DNA of 64,000 nucleotides from Granulosicoccus antarcticus IMCC3135 (lineage in GTDB: Bacteria > Pseudomonadota > Gammaproteobacteria > Granulosicoccales > Granulosicoccaceae), in the NCBI RefSeq assembly GCF_002215215.1, contig NZ_CP018632.1, positions 1,196,001 to 1,260,000 on the forward strand. Direction: 5' to 3'. A model generated the notes under the pieces. That model did no database searches. It saw only the letters and a list, made by a program, of their open reading frames with translations, and had not been told where the DNA came from. Position numbers and translations under genes: made by a program. Shown here in pieces: positions 46,679 through 55,286 of this stretch. How positions within the stretch are numbered: position 1 is the first letter of the stretch; each line of letters starts with the position of its first letter.

Positions 46679-49600
46679 ATGTCAGTACTTCCGGAATTCG
46701 AAAACCACGCCGAGCAGACAGTCAAGATGACTACCTGCTATATGTGCGCGTGCCGGTGTGGTATCAAGGTGACCATGGAGGGCGAAGAGATTCGTTTTAT
46801 CCAGGGTAATCCCAAACACCCGGTCAACAAGGGTGTGCTGTGTGCCAAAGGTAATGCCGGCATCATGAAGCAGAAGTCGCCTGCCAAGCTGACGCAGCCG
46901 CTGGTCAGAAAGGCTGGCACCGAGCGCGGGGATGGCGAGTTTGAGCCGATTTCCTGGGACAAGGCTTTGACATTGTTGACGGAACGGCTGCGCAAGATCC
47001 GTGCACATGACCCCAAGCGTCTGGCGTTCTTCACCGGGCGTGACCAGATGCAGGCCTTGACCGGATTCTGGGCATCGCAGTTCGGCACCATCAACTGGGC
47101 GGCTCACGGGGGCTTTTGCTCGGTGAACATGGCGGCTGGTGGTCTGTACATGACAGGCCAGTCCTTCTGGGAATTCGGTGATCCGGATTGGGATCATGCA
47201 AAATATTTTATGTTGTGGGGCGTTGCAGAAGATCACGCCTCCAATCCCATCAAGATCGGCCTGGAAAAGCTCAAGCGCCGCGGGGCCAAGTTTGTTGCCA
47301 TCAATCCGGTACGCACCGGTTATCAGGCGATTGCTGATGAGTGGATTGGCATTCGTCCCGGTACGGATGGCTTGCTGGCACTGTCGTTCGCGCATGTATT
47401 GCTCAAGAACGATCAGTTCGATTGGGAATTTCTCAGCCGCTATACCAATGCCACACAACTGGTCATTGATGCACCGGGCACATCGCAGAACGGCTTATTG
47501 CTGCGTGATGAGTCCGAAGCATTGCAGGTCTGGGACCAGACTACGGACAGCGTGGCGTCCTGGCTTGAATCCAGTCACGATAACGATGTCGAAGCAGCTC
47601 TGTTCGGGGAATACACCACGGCTAAGGGAGTGCGCGTCAAAACGGTCATGACGCTGCTGGCGGAAAAGTATCTGAGCGAGGAATATGCGCCGGAGAATGT
47701 GGCAGCCACCGTGGGTGTTGATGCTGCAACTATCGAACGTCTGGCACTGGAAATGGCGCATGTGGCTTTCAAGGAGAGCATCACGATAGAGACTCCATGG
47801 ACTGACTGGACCGGGCGCCGGCACGAGAGGTTCATCGGAAGACCCGTCGCCATGCATGCCATGCGCGGTATATCAGCACATTCGAATGGTTTCCAGACTT
47901 GCCGTTCCATTCATCTGCTGCAAGTGTTGCTGGGTGCGGTGGACAGCCCCGGTTCGCATCTGGCCAAACCGCCTTTCCCCAAGCATATTGCCCCGCCGAT
48001 CAAGCCGGCGAAGTCCATGGCACCGGATACGCCCTTGTCGTCGCCGCCGCTGGGGTTTCCCATGGGGCCTGAGGATCTGGTCATTGATGCCAATGGCGAA
48101 CCACTACGAATTGACAAGGCCTACTCCTGGGAGGCGCCCATTGCCAACCATGGCATGATGCATATGGTCATCAACAATGCGGTCAAGGGTGATCCGTATC
48201 CAATTGATACGCTGATTCTCTTCATGGCGAACATGTCGTGGAATTCGAGCATGAATACCGCAGAAGTACAGGACATGCTGCGGGAGAAGGATGAATACGG
48301 CGATTACAAATTGCCCTTCATCGTGACCAGTGATGCTTTCCATTCCGAGATGGTGAACTACTCGGATCTGGTGCTGCCGGACACCACCTACCTGGAGCGC
48401 TTCGATACGATCTCCATGCTGGACCGGCCGATCTCGGAGGCTCACTCAGCCTGTGATGCTATTCGTCAGCCCATTGTGGCGCTGGATCGGGACGTCAGGC
48501 CCTGGCAGGAAGTGCTGGTGGATATCGGCACACGGTTGGGTTTTCCTGCTTTGACAAACCCTGATGGCGGGGCGAAGTTCAAGGACTACAAGGATTTCAT
48601 CACCAACTGGGAAAAAGCACCGGGGATTGGCTTTCTGGCTGGCTGGCGTGGCGAGAATGGTGATGAGCATATGGTTGGTGCCCCCAATCCGGATCAATGG
48701 CAGGCTTATCAGGACAACGACTGTTTCTTTGAGCATCATCTGCCACCAGAGCAACGCTACTACCGCTTTGCCAACAAGGATTATCTGGAGTGGGCTAAAA
48801 GCGTTGGCTTCAATGGCCATAGTGGTCCTATCGTCATGGAGCTGTATTCAGAGGTCGTGCAGAAATTTCGATTGGCAGGGCAGGGCTTATATGACGGACC
48901 TTTGCCAAAGCATGAAGTCGACAAGCAAAGGCTGGTGCAGTACTTCGATCCCTTGCCGTGCTGGTATGTGCCTTTGGAAGAGCAGCGCGTAGATAATCAG
49001 AAGTATCCCTTCCATGCCGTCAATCAGCGACCCATGTTCATGTATCACTCCTGGGATTCGCAGAATGCCTGGCTGCGACAGATCATGGCGCAGAACTATC
49101 TGTACATGAACCGTGAACGTGGCGAGGCCTTGGGTATTCATGATCTGGCGTGGGTATGGGTGGAAAGCCATCACGGCAAGATCCGCTGTCAGATCAAGCT
49201 GATGGAAGGTTGTAATCCTGATACGGTATGGACCTGGAATGCCATCGGCAAGCAAAGTGGTGCCTGGGGTTTGTCCGACGATGCTCCCGAATCACAAAAG
49301 GCCTTCCTCATGAATCACCTGATCTCCGAACTACTGCCCTCTAAAGAGGGTGAGCGTGGCCTGACCAATTCGGACCCGGTTACCGGGCAGGCGGCCTGGT
49401 ATGACCTGAAAGTGAATGTCACTCTGGCAGCCCCCGGGGAGACTGGGAGTTACCCGACATTTGCATCAATAAAACGTCTGCCGGACATGGCAACACCAGC
49501 TACTGAGCTGCGTTATCACACACACGTACCGGTCAACCTCGAACGCTCCATGGAAGATGCCTTGACCCGGGGACCACTGACTCGCGGAGACAAGCCATGA
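46679..49600 (+). CDS. soeA: Sulfite dehydrogenase molybdopterin subunit SoeA
   Basis: The 973-residue DMSO-reductase-family protein has an N-terminal [4Fe-4S] motif (Cys20, Cys23, Cys27, Cys55), a molybdenum-site segment H-G-G-F-C-S-V-N-M-A-A-G with a candidate Cys ligand, and a C-terminal molybdopterin dinucleotide binding domain. No Tat signal is present, so it should act in the cytoplasm, as known for SoeABC. SoeA oxidises sulfite to sulfate. Gene order SoeA-SoeB-SoeC matches. Substrate is inferred from family; a related oxidoreductase cannot be ruled out. Confidence 0.88.
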   Translation: MSVLPEFENHAEQTVKMTTCYMCACRCGIKVTMEGEEIRFIQGNPKHPVNKGVLCAKGNAGIMKQKSPAKLTQPLVRKAGTERGDGEFEPISWDKALTLLTERLRKIRAHDPKRLAFFTGRDQMQALTGFWASQFGTINWAAHGGFCSVNMAAGGLYMTGQSFWEFGDPDWDHAKYFMLWGVAEDHASNPIKIGLEKLKRRGAKFVAINPVRTGYQAIADEWIGIRPGTDGLLALSFAHVLLKNDQFDWEFLSRYTNATQLVIDAPGTSQNGLLLRDESEALQVWDQTTDSVASWLESSHDNDVEAALFGEYTTAKGVRVKTVMTLLAEKYLSEEYAPENVAATVGVDAATIERLALEMAHVAFKESITIETPWTDWTGRRHERFIGRPVAMHAMRGISAHSNGFQTCRSIHLLQVLLGAVDSPGSHLAKPPFPKHIAPPIKPAKSMAPDTPLSSPPLGFPMGPEDLVIDANGEPLRIDKAYSWEAPIANHGMMHMVINNAVKGDPYPIDTLILFMANMSWNSSMNTAEVQDMLREKDEYGDYKLPFIVTSDAFHSEMVNYSDLVLPDTTYLERFDTISMLDRPISEAHSACDAIRQPIVALDRDVRPWQEVLVDIGTRLGFPALTNPDGGAKFKDYKDFITNWEKAPGIGFLAGWRGENGDEHMVGAPNPDQWQAYQDNDCFFEHHLPPEQRYYRFANKDYLEWAKSVGFNGHSGPIVMELYSEVVQKFRLAGQGLYDGPLPKHEVDKQRLVQYFDPLPCWYVPLEEQRVDNQKYPFHAVNQRPMFMYHSWDSQNAWLRQIMAQNYLYMNRERGEALGIHDLAWVWVESHHGKIRCQIKLMEGCNPDTVWTWNAIGKQSGAWGLSDDAPESQKAFLMNHLISELLPSKEGERGLTNSDPVTGQAAWYDLKVNVTLAAPGETGSYPTFASIKRLPDMATPATELRYHTHVPVNLERSMEDALTRGPLTRGDKP

Positions 49601-50322
49601 AACTCGGTCTGGTTATCGATCTGGACACGTGTGTGGGCTGTCATGCCTGCGCCGTTGCCTGCAAACAATGGAACACGTCCGGCACAACCGGTCCACTGTC
49701 AGACTACGATCCCTATGGCAAGGAACCCAGTGGTGTCTGGTTCAATCGTGTAAGGCACTATGAGGTCGATGACTTTCCCAACAACAAGACCATCAATGCG
49801 CCCATGTCCTGCATGCATTGTGAGGATGCTGCCTGCGTAACCGTCTGCCCGACGGGGGCCTCCTACAAGCGTGAAGAGGATGGCATCGTATTAGTGGATC
49901 AATCAAAGTGCATGGGTTGTAATTTGTGTGCCTGGGCCTGTCCTTATGGCGCCCGAGAGCTGGACGAAAACGAAGGTGTCATGAAGAAATGCACCTTGTG
50001 TGTCGATCGCATCCACGACCAGAAACTGCCGGAGGAAGAGCGACAGCCTGCCTGCGTTCTGACCTGTCCCACTCATGCCAGATTTTTCGGCGACTTCGAT
50101 GACCCCGATTCGCAAGTCAGCACTCTGGTCAGGGAGCGCGGCGGTTATGCGATGATGCCAGAGCTGGGTTATGAGCCCACCAACAAGTACCTGCCGCCCC
50201 GACAAAGACCTGCTGCGCCCACGGTCGAAAAGCAAGCTGAGGCTTCGGGAGAGTCGCTCATTGGCAAGTGGATGAAACGTCAGAAAGAGGCGTTCAACAG
50301 CCTTGGTAAAGGAGCACGCTGA
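49597..50322 (+). CDS. soeB: Sulfite dehydrogenase iron-sulfur subunit SoeB
   Basis: The 241-residue protein has four ferredoxin-type cysteine clusters: C-V-G-C-H-A-C-A-V-A-C, C-M-H-C...C-V-T-V-C-P, C-M-G-C-N-L-C-A-W-A-C-P and C-T-L-C...C-V-L-T-C-P. These should hold four [4Fe-4S] clusters as in DmsB-type subunits. It carries electrons from SoeA to the SoeC membrane anchor. The start overlaps the end of soeA by 4 bp. Confidence 0.93.
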   Translation: MKLGLVIDLDTCVGCHACAVACKQWNTSGTTGPLSDYDPYGKEPSGVWFNRVRHYEVDDFPNNKTINAPMSCMHCEDAACVTVCPTGASYKREEDGIVLVDQSKCMGCNLCAWACPYGARELDENEGVMKKCTLCVDRIHDQKLPEEERQPACVLTCPTHARFFGDFDDPDSQVSTLVRERGGYAMMPELGYEPTNKYLPPRQRPAAPTVEKQAEASGESLIGKWMKRQKEAFNSLGKGAR

Positions 50323-51254
50323 TGCATCCGGCACTGTCTGTTATCTTCTTCACGGTCACCGCTGGCACCGGCTATGGCGTGCTATTCCTGTTGGGTCTTA
50401 TCCGCATTCTGGGTATGGTTCCCGAGATGAGCCCGGATCAGATCGTCACCATGGGCCTGGTGGGTCTGGTACTGATCACGGTCGGACTCCTGTCATCCAC
50501 CTTGCACCTGTCCAACCCGAAAAATGCCTGGCGATCGTTCACGCGTTTCAAAACATCCTGGTTGTCACGCGAGGCAGTCTTTGCAGTGACCTTCTATCCG
50601 ATCTGCCTGCTATGGATGGCATGCGAATGGTTTACTGGTCACACGGCGGCCTCCATTGTATTTGGTGTGCTTACCGCAGGTCTTGCCATTACTGTGCTGG
50701 TTTGCACGAGTATGATCTACGCATCGTTGAAAACGATACGTCAGTGGCATACCCCTATGACCCCTGTTAATTTTGTACTACTGGGAATATTGCTGGGGTC
50801 CTTGTTTCTGAGTCTGATGCTGGCACAGCAGTCTCTATTGACCTCCCATCTGCTGTCCTTGTCATTGGTGCTGTTAGTGTTGTCAGCTCTGGCGAAAATT
50901 GTCTATTTCTACTGGATTGGCCAGCCGGCTGGGCCAACCATCAATACGGCGCTGGGCTTCACCCGTGCAACGGTTCGCTTGCTGGACGTTGGCCATAGCA
51001 GTGATACCTTTCATAATAAGGAATTTGCTTACCAGGTCGATCGCGTCAAGCTGATCTGGCTTCGACATATCAGTATCGGACTTGCATTCTTGCTGCCCTT
51101 GGCTCTGATTCGCGGGCCATTGGATAGTGTCGGGTTTTTTAATCTGACACTGGCTTTTATCAGTGCCTATGCCGGCGTATTCGTGGAGCGCTGGTTGTTT
51201 TTCGCAGAGGCGCGACATGTCGTGAATCTGTATCACGGTATGCAGCGCACCTGA
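50322..51254 (+). CDS. soeC: Sulfite dehydrogenase membrane anchor SoeC (DmsC family)
   Basis: The 310-residue protein has eight predicted membrane helices and fits DmsC-type quinone-reactive anchors. It should pass electrons to the quinone pool. TGATG links it to soeB. The last gene of soeABC, it is followed after 15 bp by apbE. Confidence 0.9.
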   Translation: MHPALSVIFFTVTAGTGYGVLFLLGLIRILGMVPEMSPDQIVTMGLVGLVLITVGLLSSTLHLSNPKNAWRSFTRFKTSWLSREAVFAVTFYPICLLWMACEWFTGHTAASIVFGVLTAGLAITVLVCTSMIYASLKTIRQWHTPMTPVNFVLLGILLGSLFLSLMLAQQSLLTSHLLSLSLVLLVLSALAKIVYFYWIGQPAGPTINTALGFTRATVRLLDVGHSSDTFHNKEFAYQVDRVKLIWLRHISIGLAFLLPLALIRGPLDSVGFFNLTLAFISAYAGVFVERWLFFAEARHVVNLYHGMQRT

Positions 51255-51269
51255 GTTGGCCCGAAAGGC

Positions 51270-52160
51270 ATGAAAGAGCTGCAAATAGAGCAGCGTGGCA
51301 GTGTCTGGGTCGGTGTGTTCCGGGCTATGGCCAGTCCCTGTGAAATTCATATTGAGCTGCGCTCGCGAAAGCGCGCAGCGCAGCTTATGGCACTGGCGCA
51401 GAAGGAGGCGCTGCGCATCGAGCGTCTGTTCAGTCGCTACCGTGATGACAACGTGATTCACCGTATCAACACGGCGGCCGGCAGGAGTGTGACGGTGGAT
51501 TCTGAAACCGCTCGCATGCTGGATTTTGCCGATCAGTGTTTCACTCTTTCCGAAGGGCTCTTTGATGTGACTTCCGGTCTGTTGCGCAAGGCCTGGAATT
51601 TCGATGGATCGGACCGTGTGCCGACGATGGCTGCAGTGGATGCGCTATTGCCCCAGGTGGGTTGGCAGCAGGTAAGCTGGTCAGAGCCGCATTTCACACT
51701 GCCTGATGGAATGCAGATAGATCTGGGTGGGATCGGCAAGGAGTATGCCGTTGATCGTACCGTCTCATTGCTCAATGAGCACTGTCAGGCCCCGTTTCTG
51801 GTCAACTTTGGTGGTGACCTGCATGCCTTGCGTTCGCCTGTTACCGCCCAGGGCTGGCGCGTAGGTATCGAGGCAAGCCGAGGTGGTAGTAGCGATGCCT
51901 TGCACAGCATTTTGCTGGAACGGGGCGCCTTGACCACCAGCGGAGATGCCCGTCGATACCTGCTCAAGGACGGTGTACGTTACGGACATGTTCTGAACCC
52001 GAAGACAGGATGGCCGGTGGAAGGTGCTCCAGCGTCGGTTACCGTGGCTGGTAATACCTGCACCGAGGCCGGTATTCTCTCAACGCTAGCCATTTTGCAT
52101 GGCAACGAGGCTGAGTCGTTTCTGGAGGATCAGGGCGTGCGGTACTGGGTACAGCGCTAG
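51270..52160 (+). CDS. apbE: FAD:protein FMN transferase ApbE
   Basis: The 296-residue protein has family motifs F-R-A-M-A-S-P-C-E near the N-terminus, the D-L-G-G-I-G-K-E-Y-A-V-D-R motif and T-S-G-D-A-R-R-Y, H-V-L-N-P-K-T-G. ApbE transfers FMN from FAD onto Thr or Ser of target proteins. The metal-binding C-terminal region reads T-E-A-G rather than the more common D-A-x, a mild deviation. Unusually, no signal peptide or lipobox is seen, although the best candidate target here is exported. It is 15 bp after soeC. Confidence 0.92.
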   Translation: MKELQIEQRGSVWVGVFRAMASPCEIHIELRSRKRAAQLMALAQKEALRIERLFSRYRDDNVIHRINTAAGRSVTVDSETARMLDFADQCFTLSEGLFDVTSGLLRKAWNFDGSDRVPTMAAVDALLPQVGWQQVSWSEPHFTLPDGMQIDLGGIGKEYAVDRTVSLLNEHCQAPFLVNFGGDLHALRSPVTAQGWRVGIEASRGGSSDALHSILLERGALTTSGDARRYLLKDGVRYGHVLNPKTGWPVEGAPASVTVAGNTCTEAGILSTLAILHGNEAESFLEDQGVRYWVQR

Positions 52161-52264
52161 CGTTAATTGTTGAACGAAGCCTGAGGCTCAATGGTTTTTT
52201 GACTGGCGTGCATTCTGCTAGGTAAGGGCTCTACCGCGACTTGCCGATGAGGCAGGGTATTGTC

Positions 52265-52552
52265 ATGCCAAGGCCCCAGTGTGAATCTCCGTTTTTCTCA
52301 GAACTGCTCCGGAAAGCCTTTCGTCATTTTTTAATAGCGGCTGTGATGCTACCGCTGGCGTCGTGTTCTGTTGTTGGTGACATCGTTAACGTCGATGAGG
52401 TCAAGCCCTGGCAGCGAGGTGTTCTGGCGCGTGACGATATGCAGTTGATCAATGATGCGCTGGAACAAAGTGTTGATGATCACATCTATTTCTCGCGGGA
52501 GGCCTCCACCGGAGGAGTGAGTATTCAAGGTGGCGGCTGCGGCTGTAACTGA
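52265..52552 (+). CDS. DUF4266 small lipoprotein
   Basis: The 95-residue protein has a basic N-terminus, a hydrophobic stretch and lipobox L-A-S-C (Cys34), so it is probably a lipoprotein. The mature part has the V-K-P-W-Q-R-G-V-L-A-R-D-D-M motif of DUF4266 and ends in G-G-G-C-G-C-N. The double-Cys tail could bind metal or form a disulfide. In many bacteria the family sits next to DUF3570 and ApbE. A start at 52247 is also possible. Confidence 0.85.
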   Translation: MPRPQCESPFFSELLRKAFRHFLIAAVMLPLASCSVVGDIVNVDEVKPWQRGVLARDDMQLINDALEQSVDDHIYFSREASTGGVSIQGGGCGCN

Positions 52553-53769
52553 TGGGGGCTTTGCAACGCCAACTCTCGGTAGCTGCCTGCACCCTGATTA
52601 CTGCGGGCAGTGTGCCGGGTGCCAATGCGGCAGAAAATCCCTGGGAAGCTGATCTATCCTATCTGTCCTATCAGGAAGCTGACGACAGGGTCTCGGTGTC
52701 CAAGACACTGCTCAATCTGCAGCGCGAGACAGACACGGGAAGTCTGACATTGAATCTGGTGCATGACAGCATGTCAGGGGCCTCGCCGACGGGCGCTCTG
52801 AGAGGGGCTGAATCAGCAGACACGGTCACGCGGGTTTCCGGAGAAAGCGGGCAGGGTTATTCGAGAAGCGCGTTCACGGATACGCGTATACAGGCAGGGT
52901 TGCAACTCGAACGCCTGATTACCTCGTCGATTACGCTGAGTGCGGGTGGTGCGATATCAGATGAATCCGATTATGAATCGCAGAGTATCGATCTTGGCAT
53001 TGCCAAAGAATCGACTGACAAGCTGACTACATTCAGCGCGGCGCTGGCATGGACAAACGATACGATTTATCGCAGCGACACCGGTGTCACCCCCGAACCA
53101 CTGGGGAATGTGCAGCAGACACGTTTGTATAGCGAAGGTGAACGTGAGACGGTGGATGCCTTACTGGGTATCAGTCGCGTAGTGAATCGCCAAACCGTCG
53201 CACAGCTGAACCTGGCAATCAGCGCTTCGGATGGATATCACTCGGACCCCTATAAAATCATCAGCGCAGCCGAAGAGAATGGTCGCATCATGGCCAATTT
53301 CCATGATAGCCGTCCCAATTCCCGGTTGCGCACCAGTCTGTTCGGCAAACTGGTCCACCAGCTGGCTGATACAGAAAACTCCATTCATCTGAGTTATCGT
53401 TTTTACCGGGATGACTGGGGAGTTCAATCAAATACCGTCGATGTGCGCTATCGGCACCAGCTGACGGATCGGCAGTACCTTGAACCCCATTTTCGCTGGT
53501 ACCGACAGAATGAAGCTGATTTCTATCAAACCTATCTACCTGTTGACAGCGGTTCAAATCCGCAATTGCCAGAGAATGGACTTGCCAGTGCTGACTACCG
53601 ACTGGATGCGATGCAAAGCACCACCGTCGGCATGAAATACGGCATTTATCTGACTCCCAGGGTCGAGCTGAAGATTCGTGGCGAGTACCTTGACCAAAGC
53701 TTCAGTACTGCAGGTTATGGGGGTAATTCAGCTGTCATTGTTCAGACCAGTATCAACGTAGACTTTTGA
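52552..53769 (+). CDS. DUF3570 outer-membrane beta-barrel protein with flavinylation-like motif
   Basis: The 405-residue protein has a signal peptide (about residues 1-26, A-N-A-A). The rest shows alternating-residue beta strands and ends in a terminal Phe preceded by aromatic/hydrophobic residues (S-I-N-V-D-F), as in outer-membrane barrels. Residues 72-78 read D-S-M-S-G-A-S, which matches the known ApbE target motif D-x-x-(S/T)-G-A-(S/T). Start overlaps DUF4266 (TGATG). I infer a flavinylated outer-membrane protein; function is unknown. Confidence 0.85.
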   Translation: MGALQRQLSVAACTLITAGSVPGANAAENPWEADLSYLSYQEADDRVSVSKTLLNLQRETDTGSLTLNLVHDSMSGASPTGALRGAESADTVTRVSGESGQGYSRSAFTDTRIQAGLQLERLITSSITLSAGGAISDESDYESQSIDLGIAKESTDKLTTFSAALAWTNDTIYRSDTGVTPEPLGNVQQTRLYSEGERETVDALLGISRVVNRQTVAQLNLAISASDGYHSDPYKIISAAEENGRIMANFHDSRPNSRLRTSLFGKLVHQLADTENSIHLSYRFYRDDWGVQSNTVDVRYRHQLTDRQYLEPHFRWYRQNEADFYQTYLPVDSGSNPQLPENGLASADYRLDAMQSTTVGMKYGIYLTPRVELKIRGEYLDQSFSTAGYGGNSAVIVQTSINVDF

Positions 53770-53858
53770 CAAGTCAGGCATAAGCACGCTGAAGTGCTGA
53801 TCACTTCGCTTATACTGATCTGACGATTTCCGCTGTCACTGCTGAGTCTCAGAACTTC

Positions 53859-54599
53859 ATGGCTACCCAACTCTCTGTCAATCTCAACGCCATTGCCCAG
53901 TTGCGCAACCGGCGTGACCTGCCTTGGCCCAGTGTCACCGGCTTTGGTCGGATCGCCCTGCAGAATGGCGCACATGGGCTGACCGTGCATCCTCGTCCTG
54001 ATGAACGGCATACCCGTTTCAGTGATGTAGGCGATCTGCGAGCGCTGATCGATACTGAGTTTCCTGGCTGCGAATTCAATATCGAGGGTAATCCCACCGA
54101 GGATTTTCTTGCACTGGTGGAGCAGGTCCGTCCGGAGCAGGTCACACTGGTGCCCGATGATCCGGCTCAGGCGACCTCAGATCATGGCTGGGATTTTCGC
54201 AGTCAGCACAATATGCTGGCACCGATAGTCGCTCGCCTGCAAAGTGGTGGCATGCGGGTATCGTTGTTTGCGGATGCCGAAGTGGATCAGGTTCAGTGGG
54301 CGAAAGACACGGGATGTGATCGAATCGAGCTGTACACCGGCCCCTACGGTGGTACCTATGCCAATGAGGCGGCAATGCGCGCCGAAATTGAACGCCTGGG
54401 TAACACCGCTGATGCCGCAATAGCATTGGGCATGGAAGTCAATGCGGGCCACGATCTGACGGTCGCCAATTTGCCTGCTCTGATTGAGCGTATTCCGACA
54501 CTGGCCGAGGTTTCCATCGGTCACGGGCTTACTGCTGATGCTCTGGAATACGGGATGGCAGCCACCGTTTCACGATTTCTGAAAGTCTGCGGTGCCTGA
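53859..54599 (+). CDS. pdxJ: Pyridoxine 5'-phosphate synthase PdxJ
   Basis: The 246-residue TIM-barrel enzyme condenses 1-deoxyxylulose 5-phosphate and 3-amino-2-oxopropyl phosphate to pyridoxine phosphate. It has L-S-V-N-L-N-A-I-A-x-L-R-N-R, H-P-R-P-D-x-R-H, L-V-P-D-D-P and G-H-D-L-T motifs. Family length is 240-260 residues. Distance from neighbours suggests its own transcript. Confidence 0.96.
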   Translation: MATQLSVNLNAIAQLRNRRDLPWPSVTGFGRIALQNGAHGLTVHPRPDERHTRFSDVGDLRALIDTEFPGCEFNIEGNPTEDFLALVEQVRPEQVTLVPDDPAQATSDHGWDFRSQHNMLAPIVARLQSGGMRVSLFADAEVDQVQWAKDTGCDRIELYTGPYGGTYANEAAMRAEIERLGNTADAAIALGMEVNAGHDLTVANLPALIERIPTLAEVSIGHGLTADALEYGMAATVSRFLKVCGA

Positions 54600-54704
54600 A
54601 CAGCTCTGCTTCCCGATAGCTTTTCCTATCAAGCTTATTATTTTACGAGCCCTGAATCTGGGTTATTCATGAAATGTCCAGGTTAATAACCAGCGGAAAA
54701 TATC

Positions 54705-55286
54705 ATGTTCAAGTCACTTGCTCTTGTCATCGTTCTAGCTCTGACAACATCGTCTGCACTGGCGGCACCACAACGCTACTCGCTGGACTCTGAACATACG
54801 ACGGTGGCCTTCCTGGTTGAGCATGCTGGCTTTGCAAAGACGCTGGGTCAATTCACCGAGGTGTCTGGTGCCTTTACCTATGACGAGGAAACCAGGCAGG
54901 TATCGGATGTTTCTATCAGTGTAAAAACCGGTAGTCTGCAGACAGAAAACAAGGCTCGTGACAAGCATGTTCGTAGCAAGGACTTCCTGAATACTTCGAA
55001 ATATCCCGATATGATCTTCACCGCTGATGGGGCGTTCGTTGCGGCACAAGGAACGACAGAGCTGTCGGGGAGTCTGCAACTATTGGCAGAAAAGCGTCCC
55101 CTGACTTTGTCTCTCGTGCTCAACAAGTCGGAAAAATACCCGTTCGGACACAAGAAATTCACGCTGGGAATCTCTGCCCGAGGCGCACTGCAGCGTAAGG
55201 ATTACGGTATGGACTATGGTGTTGCCAACGGCTTGGTGGGAGATACGGTTGAGCTGATCATCGAGACCGAAGCCAATATCGACTAA
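54705..55286 (+). CDS. YceI-family periplasmic lipocalin-like protein
   Basis: The 193-residue protein has a signal peptide (about residues 1-20, S-A-L-A-A). The mature domain has the Y-x-L-D-x-x-H-T-x-x-x-F motif at the start and D-x-S-I-S-V-K-T-G-S-L, F-L-N-x-x-K-Y-P-D-M-x-F, matching YceI polyisoprenoid-binding proteins. Its stop overlaps the convergent sulfatase's stop by 4 bp. Confidence 0.93.
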   Translation: MFKSLALVIVLALTTSSALAAPQRYSLDSEHTTVAFLVEHAGFAKTLGQFTEVSGAFTYDEETRQVSDVSISVKTGSLQTENKARDKHVRSKDFLNTSKYPDMIFTADGAFVAAQGTTELSGSLQLLAEKRPLTLSLVLNKSEKYPFGHKKFTLGISARGALQRKDYGMDYGVANGLVGDTVELIIETEANID

